Positions 1-10,325 of a DNA stretch of 64,000 nucleotides are shown here, piece by piece. The first letter of the stretch is position 1, and every line of letters starts with the position of its first letter. The position numbers were made by a program, and so were the translations under genes. The stretch comes from Hypoxylon rubiginosum (lineage: Eukaryota; Ascomycota; Sordariomycetes; Xylariales; Hypoxylaceae), in the NCBI GenBank assembly GCA_902806565.1, contig CADCXA010000027.1, forward strand, positions 1,488,001 through 1,552,000. The letters run 5' to 3'. The notes under the pieces were generated by a model. That model was not told where the DNA came from. It saw only the letters and a program-made list of their open reading frames with translations, and made no database searches.

Positions 1-1729
1 AAAGTCTGGATCGATCATAGCAAGTGGGATACAGTGGAATGCGGAATCCCAGGCCGCGAAGAATGGATACTCCCACGAATCCGGCATGGACAAAATATCG
101 TCGATATACAAGTGTTTCCATTGCGAGTTTCGGACAGCCTTCCTCTCGGGAGGAGGTGGCGGTTGAGCAGGATCACCATTAGCCCACTGATCCCAGATGA
201 ACTGGTAGTATTGTTTGCACCACATCATACCCGAAAAGGCCTGACGTTGGATATTACGAAGGTCATCGGACATTGGCAGTGGACTGATTCTATAGTAGAA
301 ATCGTCTGCTTCCTCCCGTCGCTTTTCTATGACCTCGTCAAAGACCTCTTCATCAAGATAGGCCTCGTCCTTTTTTGAAAATCGGAAGCGTACAACTGTT
401 ACAAGTGTTATTGTCTGATATCGCAAGTGGAAAAGGCCCTCATAGCATACCAGCGCATTCTCCAGGACCAACACCCCCCGACTCGTTAAACTGGAACCAG
501 GCCGCACATTTCGTGCCCGTCCTAGCCGGATTCACGGCGCCCTTCTTGCCATCAACGATGTATTGATGGAAGGCATCCTTAACGTAGGGAACTTTGTTTT
601 CCCCGTCGTATAGGAGCTCGTAATTGGTGTCGTTGTCCGTAAAGATGAGTTCTGGCTGCACGTCTTCGCCGCTTACTCCAACGCCTGGCGACGGCGAGAG
701 TAACACGTATCGATCGCCCAGCTTATGATGCTTTGACTTGGCCATGTTCTCGGCGTGCTCCGAGACGGATGGTTTCTTGTCCTCCGGTTCCCTTCCCCAA
801 GCCCAAGTGTTTCGGAACCAGACGTGAGGGATGATATGGAGAGGAGCTGGATCTGGGCCACGGTTCCATGCTGTAACCCGAAAGAGGATATCCTCGGGAT
901 CATCAGATTCTTTAGCAGTCTCGATTATGATGTCCCAATATCTGTCCTCCTCAAATATGCCAGTATCAATGAGCTGATACTCGTGCTCGGTTTTCGCCCT
1001 TTTCGCGTTCGTCTTCAAAAGGTCGTCATACGGAAAGGGTTTCTGCGGGTATTTGTAAAGGTACTTCATGTAGGAATGCTAAAACTCGTGAGCAAAGGTA
1101 GAAATAGATTAAGTCGACATATGCCTTACTGTCTACAGTTCCGTTATTAGCAACGAAATCAGGTTAGATAGCATTTAAGGCTTACAGGAGTGTTGTCAAG
1201 GTGGAAGTGTGCTTCTTTGATACTTTCGCCATGGTTTCCTTGAGGATTCGCCAGACCAAAGAGCCGCTCCTTAAGGAAGGGACTGATAGTCGTTAGTGAA
1301 GGGTGCTTTGCAGTATCGAGGAGATAGACACAGACTCTTCCTCGTTCCAGAAGGCAAATGCGATGTTCTGTTGGCCGTGGGTGTCGGACACGCCAGCGAT
1401 TCCGTCTTCACCCCAACGAAATGCTCGAGATCGTGCGTCGTCATGTGTGAAATCTGCAGGGAGGGCCGAATCAGCACCTATACGATAAGAGTATCAACGA
1501 GATACTTACGACTCCAGGCATCGCCGTCTGCACTGTAATCCTCTCGCACTGCGCAATACGTGTTAGTGAGTCTCTCAAGAGAGATGGCACTTTAGGTCTG
1601 CTCGCCTGTAGCCCATTGCCGCTCAGCAACGTAAGGACCCCATTTCTTCCAGTATTTTTCGCGAGTAGCATCCTCTCTGAGGCGCTTCTCTTCCTCGGTG
1701 AGGTATTCGTGATTATCGACTACAACCAT
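1..1729 (-). CDS. GH63-like glucosidase (YMR196W/MGH1-like), 5' part, runs off the window
   Basis: Spliced minus-strand gene, incomplete at its 3' end. I read exons at 1606-1729, 1510-1548, 1336-1453, 1186-1282, 1130-1132, 451-1078 and 1-395; their phases close and give 468 residues. The start is the ATG at 1727-1729 ([20 protein letters not shown]). The product matches the GH63-like (mannosyl-oligosaccharide glucosidase-like) family of yeast YMR196W and its bacterial relatives. Recognisable blocks are [41 protein letters not shown] and [13 protein letters not shown]. The (alpha/alpha)6 catalytic barrel mostly lies outside the window, so catalytic acids cannot be checked. The intron at 1549-1605 begins GC rather than GT, the donor at 1335 reads GTCTGT, and one exon is 3 nt long. 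There is no signal peptide, so a cytosolic enzyme is inferred. Substrate unknown; family assignment strong. Confidence 0.88.
1130..1132 (-). other. 3-nt micro-exon (ACA, Thr) in the GH63-like gene
   Basis: Introns 1133-1185 (53 bp) and 1079-1129 (51 bp) both have GTAAG donors and TAG acceptors, and they leave only the codon ACA between them. Including it gives the family block [14 protein letters not shown]; skipping it gives PHSYMK. From memory, the Thr is conserved in homologues, so inclusion is favoured. RNA evidence is lacking. Confidence 0.6.
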
Positions 1730-2775
1730 GTTTAGGGATCATGTAGCACAAGCTACAGAACTCGATCTATAGCAAGGGAAGATATATGAGCACAGCACAA
1801 CACAGCACAGCACACGACAAACTAAAGAATACCTAGGTAGGTAGCGAAAGCACTTATAGCTTCCAAGGGTACACGAGACACCCACGGAGGTATGATATCA
1901 GACGAGATATCGGACGAAGAGGAAGAAGACAAGAGAAGCGTTGGAAATGCAGATCAATTCAGGTACAGGAGCAAAGCTTGGCTGGTACTATCTCGTTCAG
2001 GTAAGCCGACAAAGATGCGGCGGCTGTGAAGGATTCGAAGCGAGCAAGGGAGCTAGGCGGGGCAGGCGGGATTGTAGCTTACGAGCTAACGAGCTAACGA
2101 ACCAGCAAGCAAATGTATGAAGACGTCGTTTGTGTCAGGCCTTGGGCCCTTTCTTAGGCCTTCTCTTAGGCCGCTACGGGGATGCGAGTCCGCAAGAGCC
2201 CGCAGGTGAGGGGAATAACATATGAGAAAATGTGTATGTGGGGGGGAAAGGGGATAAGCAAGATGACATCATTACCCGGGTATAGTGTATTATGTATCAT
2301 ATGTAGTACAGACATTATGTAGCGAGGCAGATTGCTGGGTACCCTTGCTCTAAATCCTGTGAAAGGGAGCGGTAAGTCTGTACCTAGTCAGCTACATAGT
2401 GTAAGATATCGCATCAATGCCTACAGGTCATAACGCCGACGATGCAGGTTGCATAAGCTAGAACGGTCTAGACAGGTCAAATTCCTCTGCTCCAAACTTC
2501 AAAGTGACATTTCCCCAGCCACCTTCGCACAACATTGACAACCTAACAAAAGTCAACTCCCTAATAAGTCCGAATACTACGGTGCCATACCTTAGCTCCG
2601 TACCCAAGCGTTGCCCGTACATTGCCATGATGGTGTGAAGTCTATGTATGAAAATGTCCTAGAAAGCCCCTTGCCTATAGACACGAATCTACTGAGCATA
2701 GTGCTATTCCTCCCTTCTGCTGTACTAAATCCTCCTACCTTATAACCACAGATTAGAAGAAACAAACGCTCGCTA
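1730..2775. other. Intergenic region, promoter side of the GH63-like gene
   Basis: No supportable gene. It holds a CA-rich low-complexity run at about 1790-1818, and a TACCTAGGTA palindrome followed by GTAG at 1830-1844. The short frame at 2592-2819 lies beyond the 3' end of the Ras-GEF gene and shows no recognisable protein. Confidence 0.5.
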
Positions 2776-5415
2776 TTATGATTTCGCAAACCAGGGGAAC
2801 TTCTTCTTCCCCGTGTCAACGGAGCCGCCGCTAGGCGACTCTACCTGAATGCTGCGTTGGTAGATGTCCTACGATGCTAAGTTAGTCTCAAGTAGATTCC
2901 TTACAATAGGGGGGTCAAGATAGCTGTCATCTTACCTCCTCGTCCGTAGGCATCAAGCAGTCTAAGATGAGCTCCCTAGCCGTGTCGTGCTTGGATAGGT
3001 TCGGATATGGAGTACCCTGACTCTTCATGATGGGTAACAGAATCTCCCCCAGAATCTCGAATTTTTTCCAGTTTATTCGGTCACCTTGGGGTCCCACGAG
3101 TGTCATGCTACCCTCTTCCGCTGACACAAGATCTCTACGGTGTAATGGAATGAAAGGGATGCGTGGCAACGGTGAGTTTTCCCAGGCCAGTCGGTATGCA
3201 AAGTGGCTCTTCTGTGTCCCCATCAAGAGCACCAATCGAGCAAACCGTTTTATCACATCGGCTGCCACTCCCGATCGCGTCTGGGAGAGACGGTGAATGG
3301 CGGTTCCATTAATACCGGCCAACACGGCTGCGAGGCCGTTGTAGTTATTCAGCTGTCTCAACTTCAAGGCGATGTTCATAAACTTCTCTAGCATCTGCGC
3401 GCGGTGCTTTGCTTTATCTCGCATAAGGATCATGTTAGAAACCCACGTCGCAATGTGGTTGAAATGGGCGATCATGCGATTGACGTTCTTCATAGCCTTG
3501 CACTTCTCCTTTTGCTCTGCAGACAGGCTGACGTGCCGAACCAGGTCGCGTATGCGAATCGAAGAGAACATGACCCAATCGATGCGCGTCATCTCGTCGG
3601 CAATGTCGTCGTTTTGGGTGTCCATGAATATGTGATAGCGGAACTTGGTCAGTGGCAATGTGTACGTAGGCACCATCGTCGCAGCTTCTCGTTCGTAGTC
3701 TTCGTACGAATGGAATTGGAACGAATGTATCTTCCCAGAATCCATTTGAAGAGACGAAGAAGCCGAAGGTCGTCGCTCGACAGGTTCGTCCACACCCAGG
3801 GAGCTCATGCTCTCTGACATATCAAGATACCGCTTCGAAGTATCTCTCGGCTCGTTATCCGTATCTTCGATAACATCGGCTTTCTCCCAACCCGTGTCGT
3901 CAGCCTCAATTATGCTGCTCTCCAATGTTCTACGCATCTGTTGCGCAGCGGCGGAGAATATCGGCTCGGTGGATAGATGCCGTATGAAGTCCTCCAGGTT
4001 TCTTCGAGTGGCTGGCCGTGCAAAATCTCCAGGGTAGGTCCCAACCCACTTGGCAATCACCTCGATGATTCGAAGCTGCGTAGCCGTCTTCGTCAGGTAA
4101 TGGACAGACTTGTCGTCTTTAACACGCTCCAGCCGCGACAGGAGGGACGAAAGGAGCTGTGCAGGCGATGCAAACTTGCGGTACAAGCATAAGAAAATTT
4201 CCAAGAAATTATAGTCTGCTCTGGACATCTTCGGTGCAATGAGGCGATCGACCAACTCGTCAAAAGTGTGACCAAGCTTCTTCTGTGGCCGTTCAAACAC
4301 TGACTCATCGCTCCGCTGCAGCAAGGGTATATCATCGGAATACCTCAAAGAGTCTGCATCCGAGTCCTCGATATCAAGGAATGAGGCGCTGTGCTGAGAA
4401 CGGTCCAGTCTGATACCCGGGGTGCGAAGCATGCTAGAAACGGTTTGGTTCGAATCGTCCTCCGCATTCTCTGGAAATTGGCCGGTTATATGGCTTCCTG
4501 TATAATCAACGCGAGGTGTCCTCGAGTGGCGGTAGTCAGTCCCCGGCTGTGTGGGGAAACCTCGAAGTAACGACATGTCCGAACTAGCACGGCTATGTTT
4601 GCTGTGCTGACTTAGCGGTCGGGCGTTTGTGTTTTCTAACTGTGCATCTAGATGTGCAGCTGAAGCTGCTCTACGTCTAGAGCCTATCCCCTCCGCACCC
4701 TCTTCTGTAGTTGATAGTTAGCAAGAAGGAAATATCTAGTGAGCTAAAGCCCGTCTATATCATGAACAGGTCATCCGTAGATGGGCTCTATTGCTAAAAG
4801 GGGGCTTTCTTAGGTAGGACTCACCCTGACTTCTCATTACTAGCGCTTTGAGAAGAGTAGATAGAGCTATCCTCGCGCTCTCTGGTTTGTTGGCGGATGT
4901 CTTATAGGTTGCGAGGCATGACTGGCACGCTGCGGCAACCGCTTCCGTGTCGATGTGTCTTAAGTTTTCTGGGTTATCGCACTTGGTAGCAACGAGGACC
5001 GCCGGTAACGATGAATTCACGAGAGCATCTACTCGAATTAGTCTCTGCTTGTTTCCCGCAGTACTATGCTACTACTCGGGGTAGATGGCGGTGTTCGTGA
5101 TGACTTACTCAGGGTCTGAGGTAGCTCTATAATGCTTTCCCTGTTCATCACGTCGTATAAGATTAAGACGCCATTTACGCGAGGTACGATAGCGCCGCCC
5201 ATCTGTTTCGGCCATTTGATTTGGCGGTCGGGATCGACGTCGAAGTATTCGAGATCCAGCTCAAATAGAGTAACAGCGTAAGGTATATTATCGATGTTGA
5301 TACGTGCCGTCGTGGGATTGGGGCCTGGAACGCGCGGTAGCGACATGGCCCTCTGTATGAAATGGGATTTGCCGACTCCATTGGCCCCTATAACACAGAT
5401 ATTGATGCCCTCCAT
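2776..5415 (-). CDS. Ras guanine-nucleotide exchange factor with N-terminal GTPase-like domain
   Basis: Four exons (5109-5415, 4825-5028, 2936-4704, 2776-2868) close in phase to 790 codons. The N-terminal third resembles a small GTPase: P-loop GANGVGKS, a G4-like TKCD motif and a G5-like TSAN. The usual DxxG of G3 is not visible (ELDLEYFD instead), so nucleotide hydrolysis is doubtful. A Ser/Arg-rich linker (SQHSKHSRASSD) leads to a RasGEF-N domain (FDELVDRLIAPK onward) and a CDC25-type RasGEF catalytic domain in the C-terminal half (HFNHIATWVSNMIL, RLSQTRSGVAADV). Last residues: KKKFPWFAKS. It should load Ras-type GTPases with GTP at membranes. The ATG at 5415 is the first in frame; the frame stays open upstream to TTG at 5514, so an extra 5' exon is possible. 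The small-GTPase/RasGEF fusion is a known filamentous-fungal architecture. Confidence 0.88.
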
Positions 5416-5649
5416 GGTTTCAGCGGCATGGGACCAATTAGATGATGTACTACGAGTTGTAGATTGTAGAAGCCGCGCTACCTTTGTATCAAGGAAATTG
5501 TTGAGTACACCCAAGCATTAGGCTTGCATACAATTATCAACTCTTCGCGCGGAGTTGGTAGAGCTTTGCCGAATAGCTCTCATGACTATACTAGTCTTTT
5601 TCGTCTGAAAAGGCCGTCCAATCCACCCGTGGTGCCCGTCTGTCGAGAG

Positions 5650-5775
5650 ATGGGAGTCGAAAGAGAATATACCAGTGATGTTGTCGACCAGGAATGGAAG
5701 GCGTTAGAGGAAGCGGTCACGCAGGAAAACGACAGAGTTATCCAAAGGTATAGAGAGGAAGAAGTTTGGAAGTAG
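5650..5775 (+). CDS. Possible short gene or terminal exon, unknown
   Basis: A frame open from about 5524 ends at 5775. From the ATG at 5650 it encodes 41 residues, starting MGVEREYTSDVVDQEWKALE and ending in a Glu/Arg-rich helix. The bases upstream in the same frame (RLKRPSNPPVVPV) also look protein-like, but no ATG precedes them, so a 5' exon or an acceptor near 5597 would be needed. The composition resembles a small charged fungal protein. I do not recognise it, and it may be chance. Confidence 0.22.
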   Translation: MGVEREYTSDVVDQEWKALEEAVTQENDRVIQRYREEEVWK

Positions 5776-8700
5776 CCTAGAACTCGTCTGTTGCGGTCCG
5801 TCGATATGGCTTGGTCGGGTTCGGTAAATCACATATGTCGGATTTGAACCACCCGAGTCTACAAGAAGGCTCAACTCCAGCTTCGCGAAAGGCCGTTGTA
5901 GGGTATCGTACAATGCAACACACCCGCTGTAGTCCAAGCTACTCGGGAGCCCCGTATGACAGTATACTACTCAAAAGAAGGTCGGACAGGCCGCGGAGGA
6001 GGAGGCGCGGAGGAATGGGTTCACCGATTTGACCGCGGCGAAGAAGATCGATTGGACGGAAAGGCTGTGCGATGTTGCGATGCTGCGATGCTGCGCTGTC
6101 CAACCTACAGCACGGAAATTAATTCACCAAGTATGTCGTAACCGGTACCAATTTCATATCAGCGCAGCAGGTTCCTCGTATGCCGCGGCGTGGAGGGAAA
6201 GTTGGAAAGTACTGAAGCTCAAAGATTTGCCCGCTGGCGATACTTCGGCGGGCCGCGTGTCGATGAGACTGAAGAGTAAAGGTGATGTTAAGTGGGAGGT
6301 TAAGGCTGTGATAGCATGAATATCAACTAAATTCGGACATCTTCAAATGCGACGTCGAGGGTCAAGTCGAGCTCAAGTCCAATTATCCGGATGTGGGAGG
6401 AATTGGCACCCCCTCAACTTCTCAACTGAAGCGCAAGAGACGGCACCCTGTAATAAGTGTCTTCCATGCGCCATGTCAACGGGTCCCCCCTCAAGTTGAA
6501 TTCCAAGGGTCCGCCAGGATTGGATGAGAAGCGGTACATTGGTATACTTATCCGAAGGTATCGTTGCTGAAGCCGTCAAGGATCTGCTAATAGGGAATCT
6601 TCACGAGGGCACCTCTCGACCAGTCAACTCCTCCCTCCGTAAGTGGGCCTTCATAGCTTTTGGAAGTATTTAAAAGTACCTCTCGGGTAGAGCCCTTCCC
6701 CAGCTTACACGTACCTTAGGTACCACGGGAGCTTACCCCTGCATCCCACGTCCGAGCTGAGCGAGCGGCCGCAAACTAAAGGATAGGGACTAGACTTGAC
6801 ATTATTCCGTACCATATAACATGACCATATTCAATGTCTTTCCCAGAACACCTGTTGTTTGCAAGCGGGTAGAGACCGCTCTAAAAACTCAGGACTTGGG
6901 CCGACTCAGATCTTGTATTTGCCGAGTCTAGTATCCGGTGTCCTGTGTCCTTCCATGCAAGCTCCGGGTCGCCACTCAAGCTCAGGGAAGGCTCCCGATA
7001 TGCAGACGTTCCGCGTCACCTCGAGATCAAATCCCAAGTCACAACCGGCGCGCTTCCTGGGTTATCTTGGCAACTTGCTTGTGACCCCCAAGCCAATCAT
7101 GCACGCCGAAGCTACGTTAGCATATGTAGCCGTCTATCCCTTCAAGAAAGCTCCTTGTGCGCACGTGGGTAGATTGACCAATAGGGGTTGTCCTTCCATA
7201 CCTTCCAATTCCTACGCACCTACGACAGACAAACCACCAATGAAGATAAACATATCACTTCCTCTCGAGTATCCTCTCGAGTAAGTCAGGAGCTCTGGGT
7301 TTCAACGCGGGAGCCCAGGCACTGTTTACTAAATCACGCCATGCGTTGTGGGAATCAAGCCCTTAAGAGAATATGATTATCTACCATGGACTCGGATCTT
7401 GGTGCGGCTTTCAACTAATAGCGCGTACTGATAACTATAGACTTTAGCTGTCAATTCAACGGTATATGAGGCGGTGTTCTTTTAGTATCACATGTTTCAC
7501 TTTTAATCTATGAGTTGGCATCCCTACTCTGATTATAGCCACGATATCATTGCGTCTAGATCCTATCACGAGATAAACCCAGTAGAGACATAGCTAAAAG
7601 GGGATCATCATGGTTTTCCGGGCAAGGCATACTCAAGTATACGGTCGCTATCAATATGCACACTGCCACTTACTGCTTTCTAGCTGTCTGGCCGAGGTCC
7701 AACTTAGGCAGTTGTTTGCGGCTGTATACGTCCAGGACGAAAACACAGAGAAGACGAGCAACCAATGGGGTAGATCTTGTGGCTAACGACATACCTTTTG
7801 CGGCTGTGCCAAGGGTAGCTAAGGTTGTGACAATACTCATCAGACCTGTGCTAAGCATATCCTTTTGATAAGGACATATGGACGAGTCGTTATAATAAAC
7901 ACATATAGGGCCAACTCAAATAAAGAAGGCAAGGCTACCTACCTAGCAACCTAGGCAGATATGACAATCTCCCACCGACATAAGAACCCTTCCATATTGG
8001 TTAAACATACATGCCCTAAATGCCCACGGGACGATAGGAGACTATCCCTGGACTGTTCTTGCAGTGAAAATTATGTACAGTTTTGCAGAAATACTCGTTG
8101 AATTATACCTCTAGGAAGGTAACGTCGGGCTGCCAGTGGCTCGGCTAATATAGCAAAGCCAACGACTAATATTGGGTACGACTGTAACGAAATCTTATCA
8201 GAGCACAACTGGTAACGTAACACAAAGTATTATCATAATGAACGTTACCACATTACGAATTACAAATTAATGTATACTTGGATAACGATTTTGGTTTATA
8301 TAGTCTGGACGTCATAGGATGAAAGACTCTGATAAGAATAATAGTATTGGGAATAAGCGGTAGATCTTCCCTAAACTGTGGCCCCTAGATATATAATAGA
8401 CTGAAAGACTGAATAGGTAATTAGTAACTTGCCGACGACCTTTTGCAAACAGCTGAAGACACCGTCCACGTCTTATTCGCTTGGGAAATATATATCGAGA
8501 TAAATCATTCGTTAGCTTTAGGTGATAAAAGGGGTAGAGCCATTTTCATAAAGTTACGGGGTATATTGACTGTGGGAAGCGGCCTATCGCACTCAGGGGT
8601 ATTCGGTGTATATGTACTCCTATTCAAAAATACTTGGTTCTATGCTAAGAGCTATTACAAGATATCCGTAAACGAGCTCCTCTAGTAACGGCGATAAAAA

Positions 8701-10325
8701 CAGCAATGATTTTATGTAACTATAAGCAATTATGGTTAATTACTAGGTAACCATTAGAGCTTCTGAGTCTACCTAGTATGGTGCGTATCAGGGCCGAAAT
8801 GGACACTGTACTGTGAGTGTTTTCGTCATATTGATAACTACTGGCTTATCACAGTATTATCATCTCTACTAGATCGCCTCCTCTATTTGTGAGAATGTCG
8901 GTTGGTGCGCATTGAGCGAGCTAAGGGTTTGGGTCTGAGGCTAGGAGGTGTAAGAACAGGAGAAGTTTCCCCTATACTTGGTGTACACAGGTGGTGGCCA
9001 ATTTCCAAAGCACGCATAGTCGAGGCCTAGAGGTTTATAATTAGGAACATCTGCAATCATAGGCAAATATGCTGATAAATAAAATATTATGGCTTTAGGT
9101 ATAAAGAGTTGTGTGTGACCTAGGCGTTGATGTTCGGAAGCTAAGTTGATGGAAAGAAAACCTAGATTCATGCAATTGCTAGGCACTTGGCTTACCTAGT
9201 TGTTGGTTTCATGAACCCCTAATGAACTGGTAGATAGGTGTGTATTATAGTAGAGGTCTTCACCGGATGGAACGAGTATTTCCGAGTTTCCGGTCTAAGG
9301 CAATGCTGACCTCCACAACCGCGTGCATTGGTATGTGGCAGCATATGGTCATGGCACTGTTTTCTACCTGCCTACAAGTACCTTCGTGGAACGCGACTCG
9401 AGTGTACTCTTATTACATCTATATATAAAAAACACACGTGCTGTAATTCGAGTTTAGCATGAGACGGTTAACAATCCTAGTTATGCTGATTTTCAACTGG
9501 GTAAATATCACCATCTTATGGCGACTTTTGGTGCCTGCTTGGAATGAAACAAAACGAAAGTCATGGCCATGAAGCCGGTTAGCCTTAGGTTCGCTAAAAC
9601 CGTCTTAAGTATTACGGTGAAGAAATTAACTGGGCTGGAGAGATTTGTTGTCGTAATTAAGCCTTCAGTCCCAAGTTGATGAATTGAATTTACCCCTTTT
9701 TCGTTTGTAGCCATGCGTCACCAAAAAAAGAAGAAAAAAAGAAAAAAAGACCAGTTTGCAACCAAGGGCTCTAGATTGCAGGTGGATGACTGGATCTTAA
9801 CATCGGTTTTCTGATTCAAGGTAGAATAGAAGATTGCCTGTCCCGAAAGATTTCCCGGGTACAGAGTTAAGGGTTCGGATAGCTGCAGCAAGCGAACGAC
9901 AAAGGCTCCTATCTCGATACCTTACATACTGTAGCATATCGTTCCATCCCATATCTGGGCCTGGGGCGTGCACCGTCGATGCCGTTTGTCATGACCATGT
10001 ACACCTGCACACGTTAACCATTAGCATTACCTAGGCAGTAGCAAGGCAGTAGCACAGATGTTCCCTTGATCCCTTGGTGCTGCATTGCACGTTTACCCCG
10101 CGATTTCCATAAGTTTGGAAGTTATTGTGGTGGTCTTTCCTTGAGGTTGCTTCACCTTATTTTTACCTCATTGTCGCCGTTCCTTCCTAGCTAACCCAGG
10201 TCGTAGCCTAGCAACCCAGCAACGTCGCAACCTAAGGCAAAAACGCACCTTCCCAAAGCCTAGAGACCCCTCAAAAATTAATAATAAATAATACCTAAGG
10301 TCTTGTTCTCTTTGCCTTTTTAAAA
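5776..10325. other. Long gene-poor stretch, AT-rich from about 7.4 to 9.7 kb
   Basis: No convincing gene. Short frames at 6029-6319, 6859-7284 and 8443-8685 lack domains, and the last two start at TTG. Bases from about 7900 to 9200 are noticeably AT-rich compared with the gene blocks, and could be a decayed repeat or simply non-coding. A TACCTACCTAG/CCTAGG motif cluster lies at 7935-7955. The end of the stretch (10140-10320) is the presumed promoter and leader of the DUF726 gene. Confidence 0.5.

Noticed and set aside
4440..4460. GGTTCGAATC B-box match
   Set aside because: Lies inside the Ras-GEF coding exon and no tRNA fold surrounds it.
5810..5960. tRNA-like words (GGTTCAAATCC and a GTAG/CTAC hairpin on the minus strand)
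   Set aside because: The T-stem does not pair well and no anticodon arm can be formed at the right spacing.
8443..8685. 80-residue plus frame in the AT-rich block
   Set aside because: TTG start and no family resemblance; expected by chance at this AT content.
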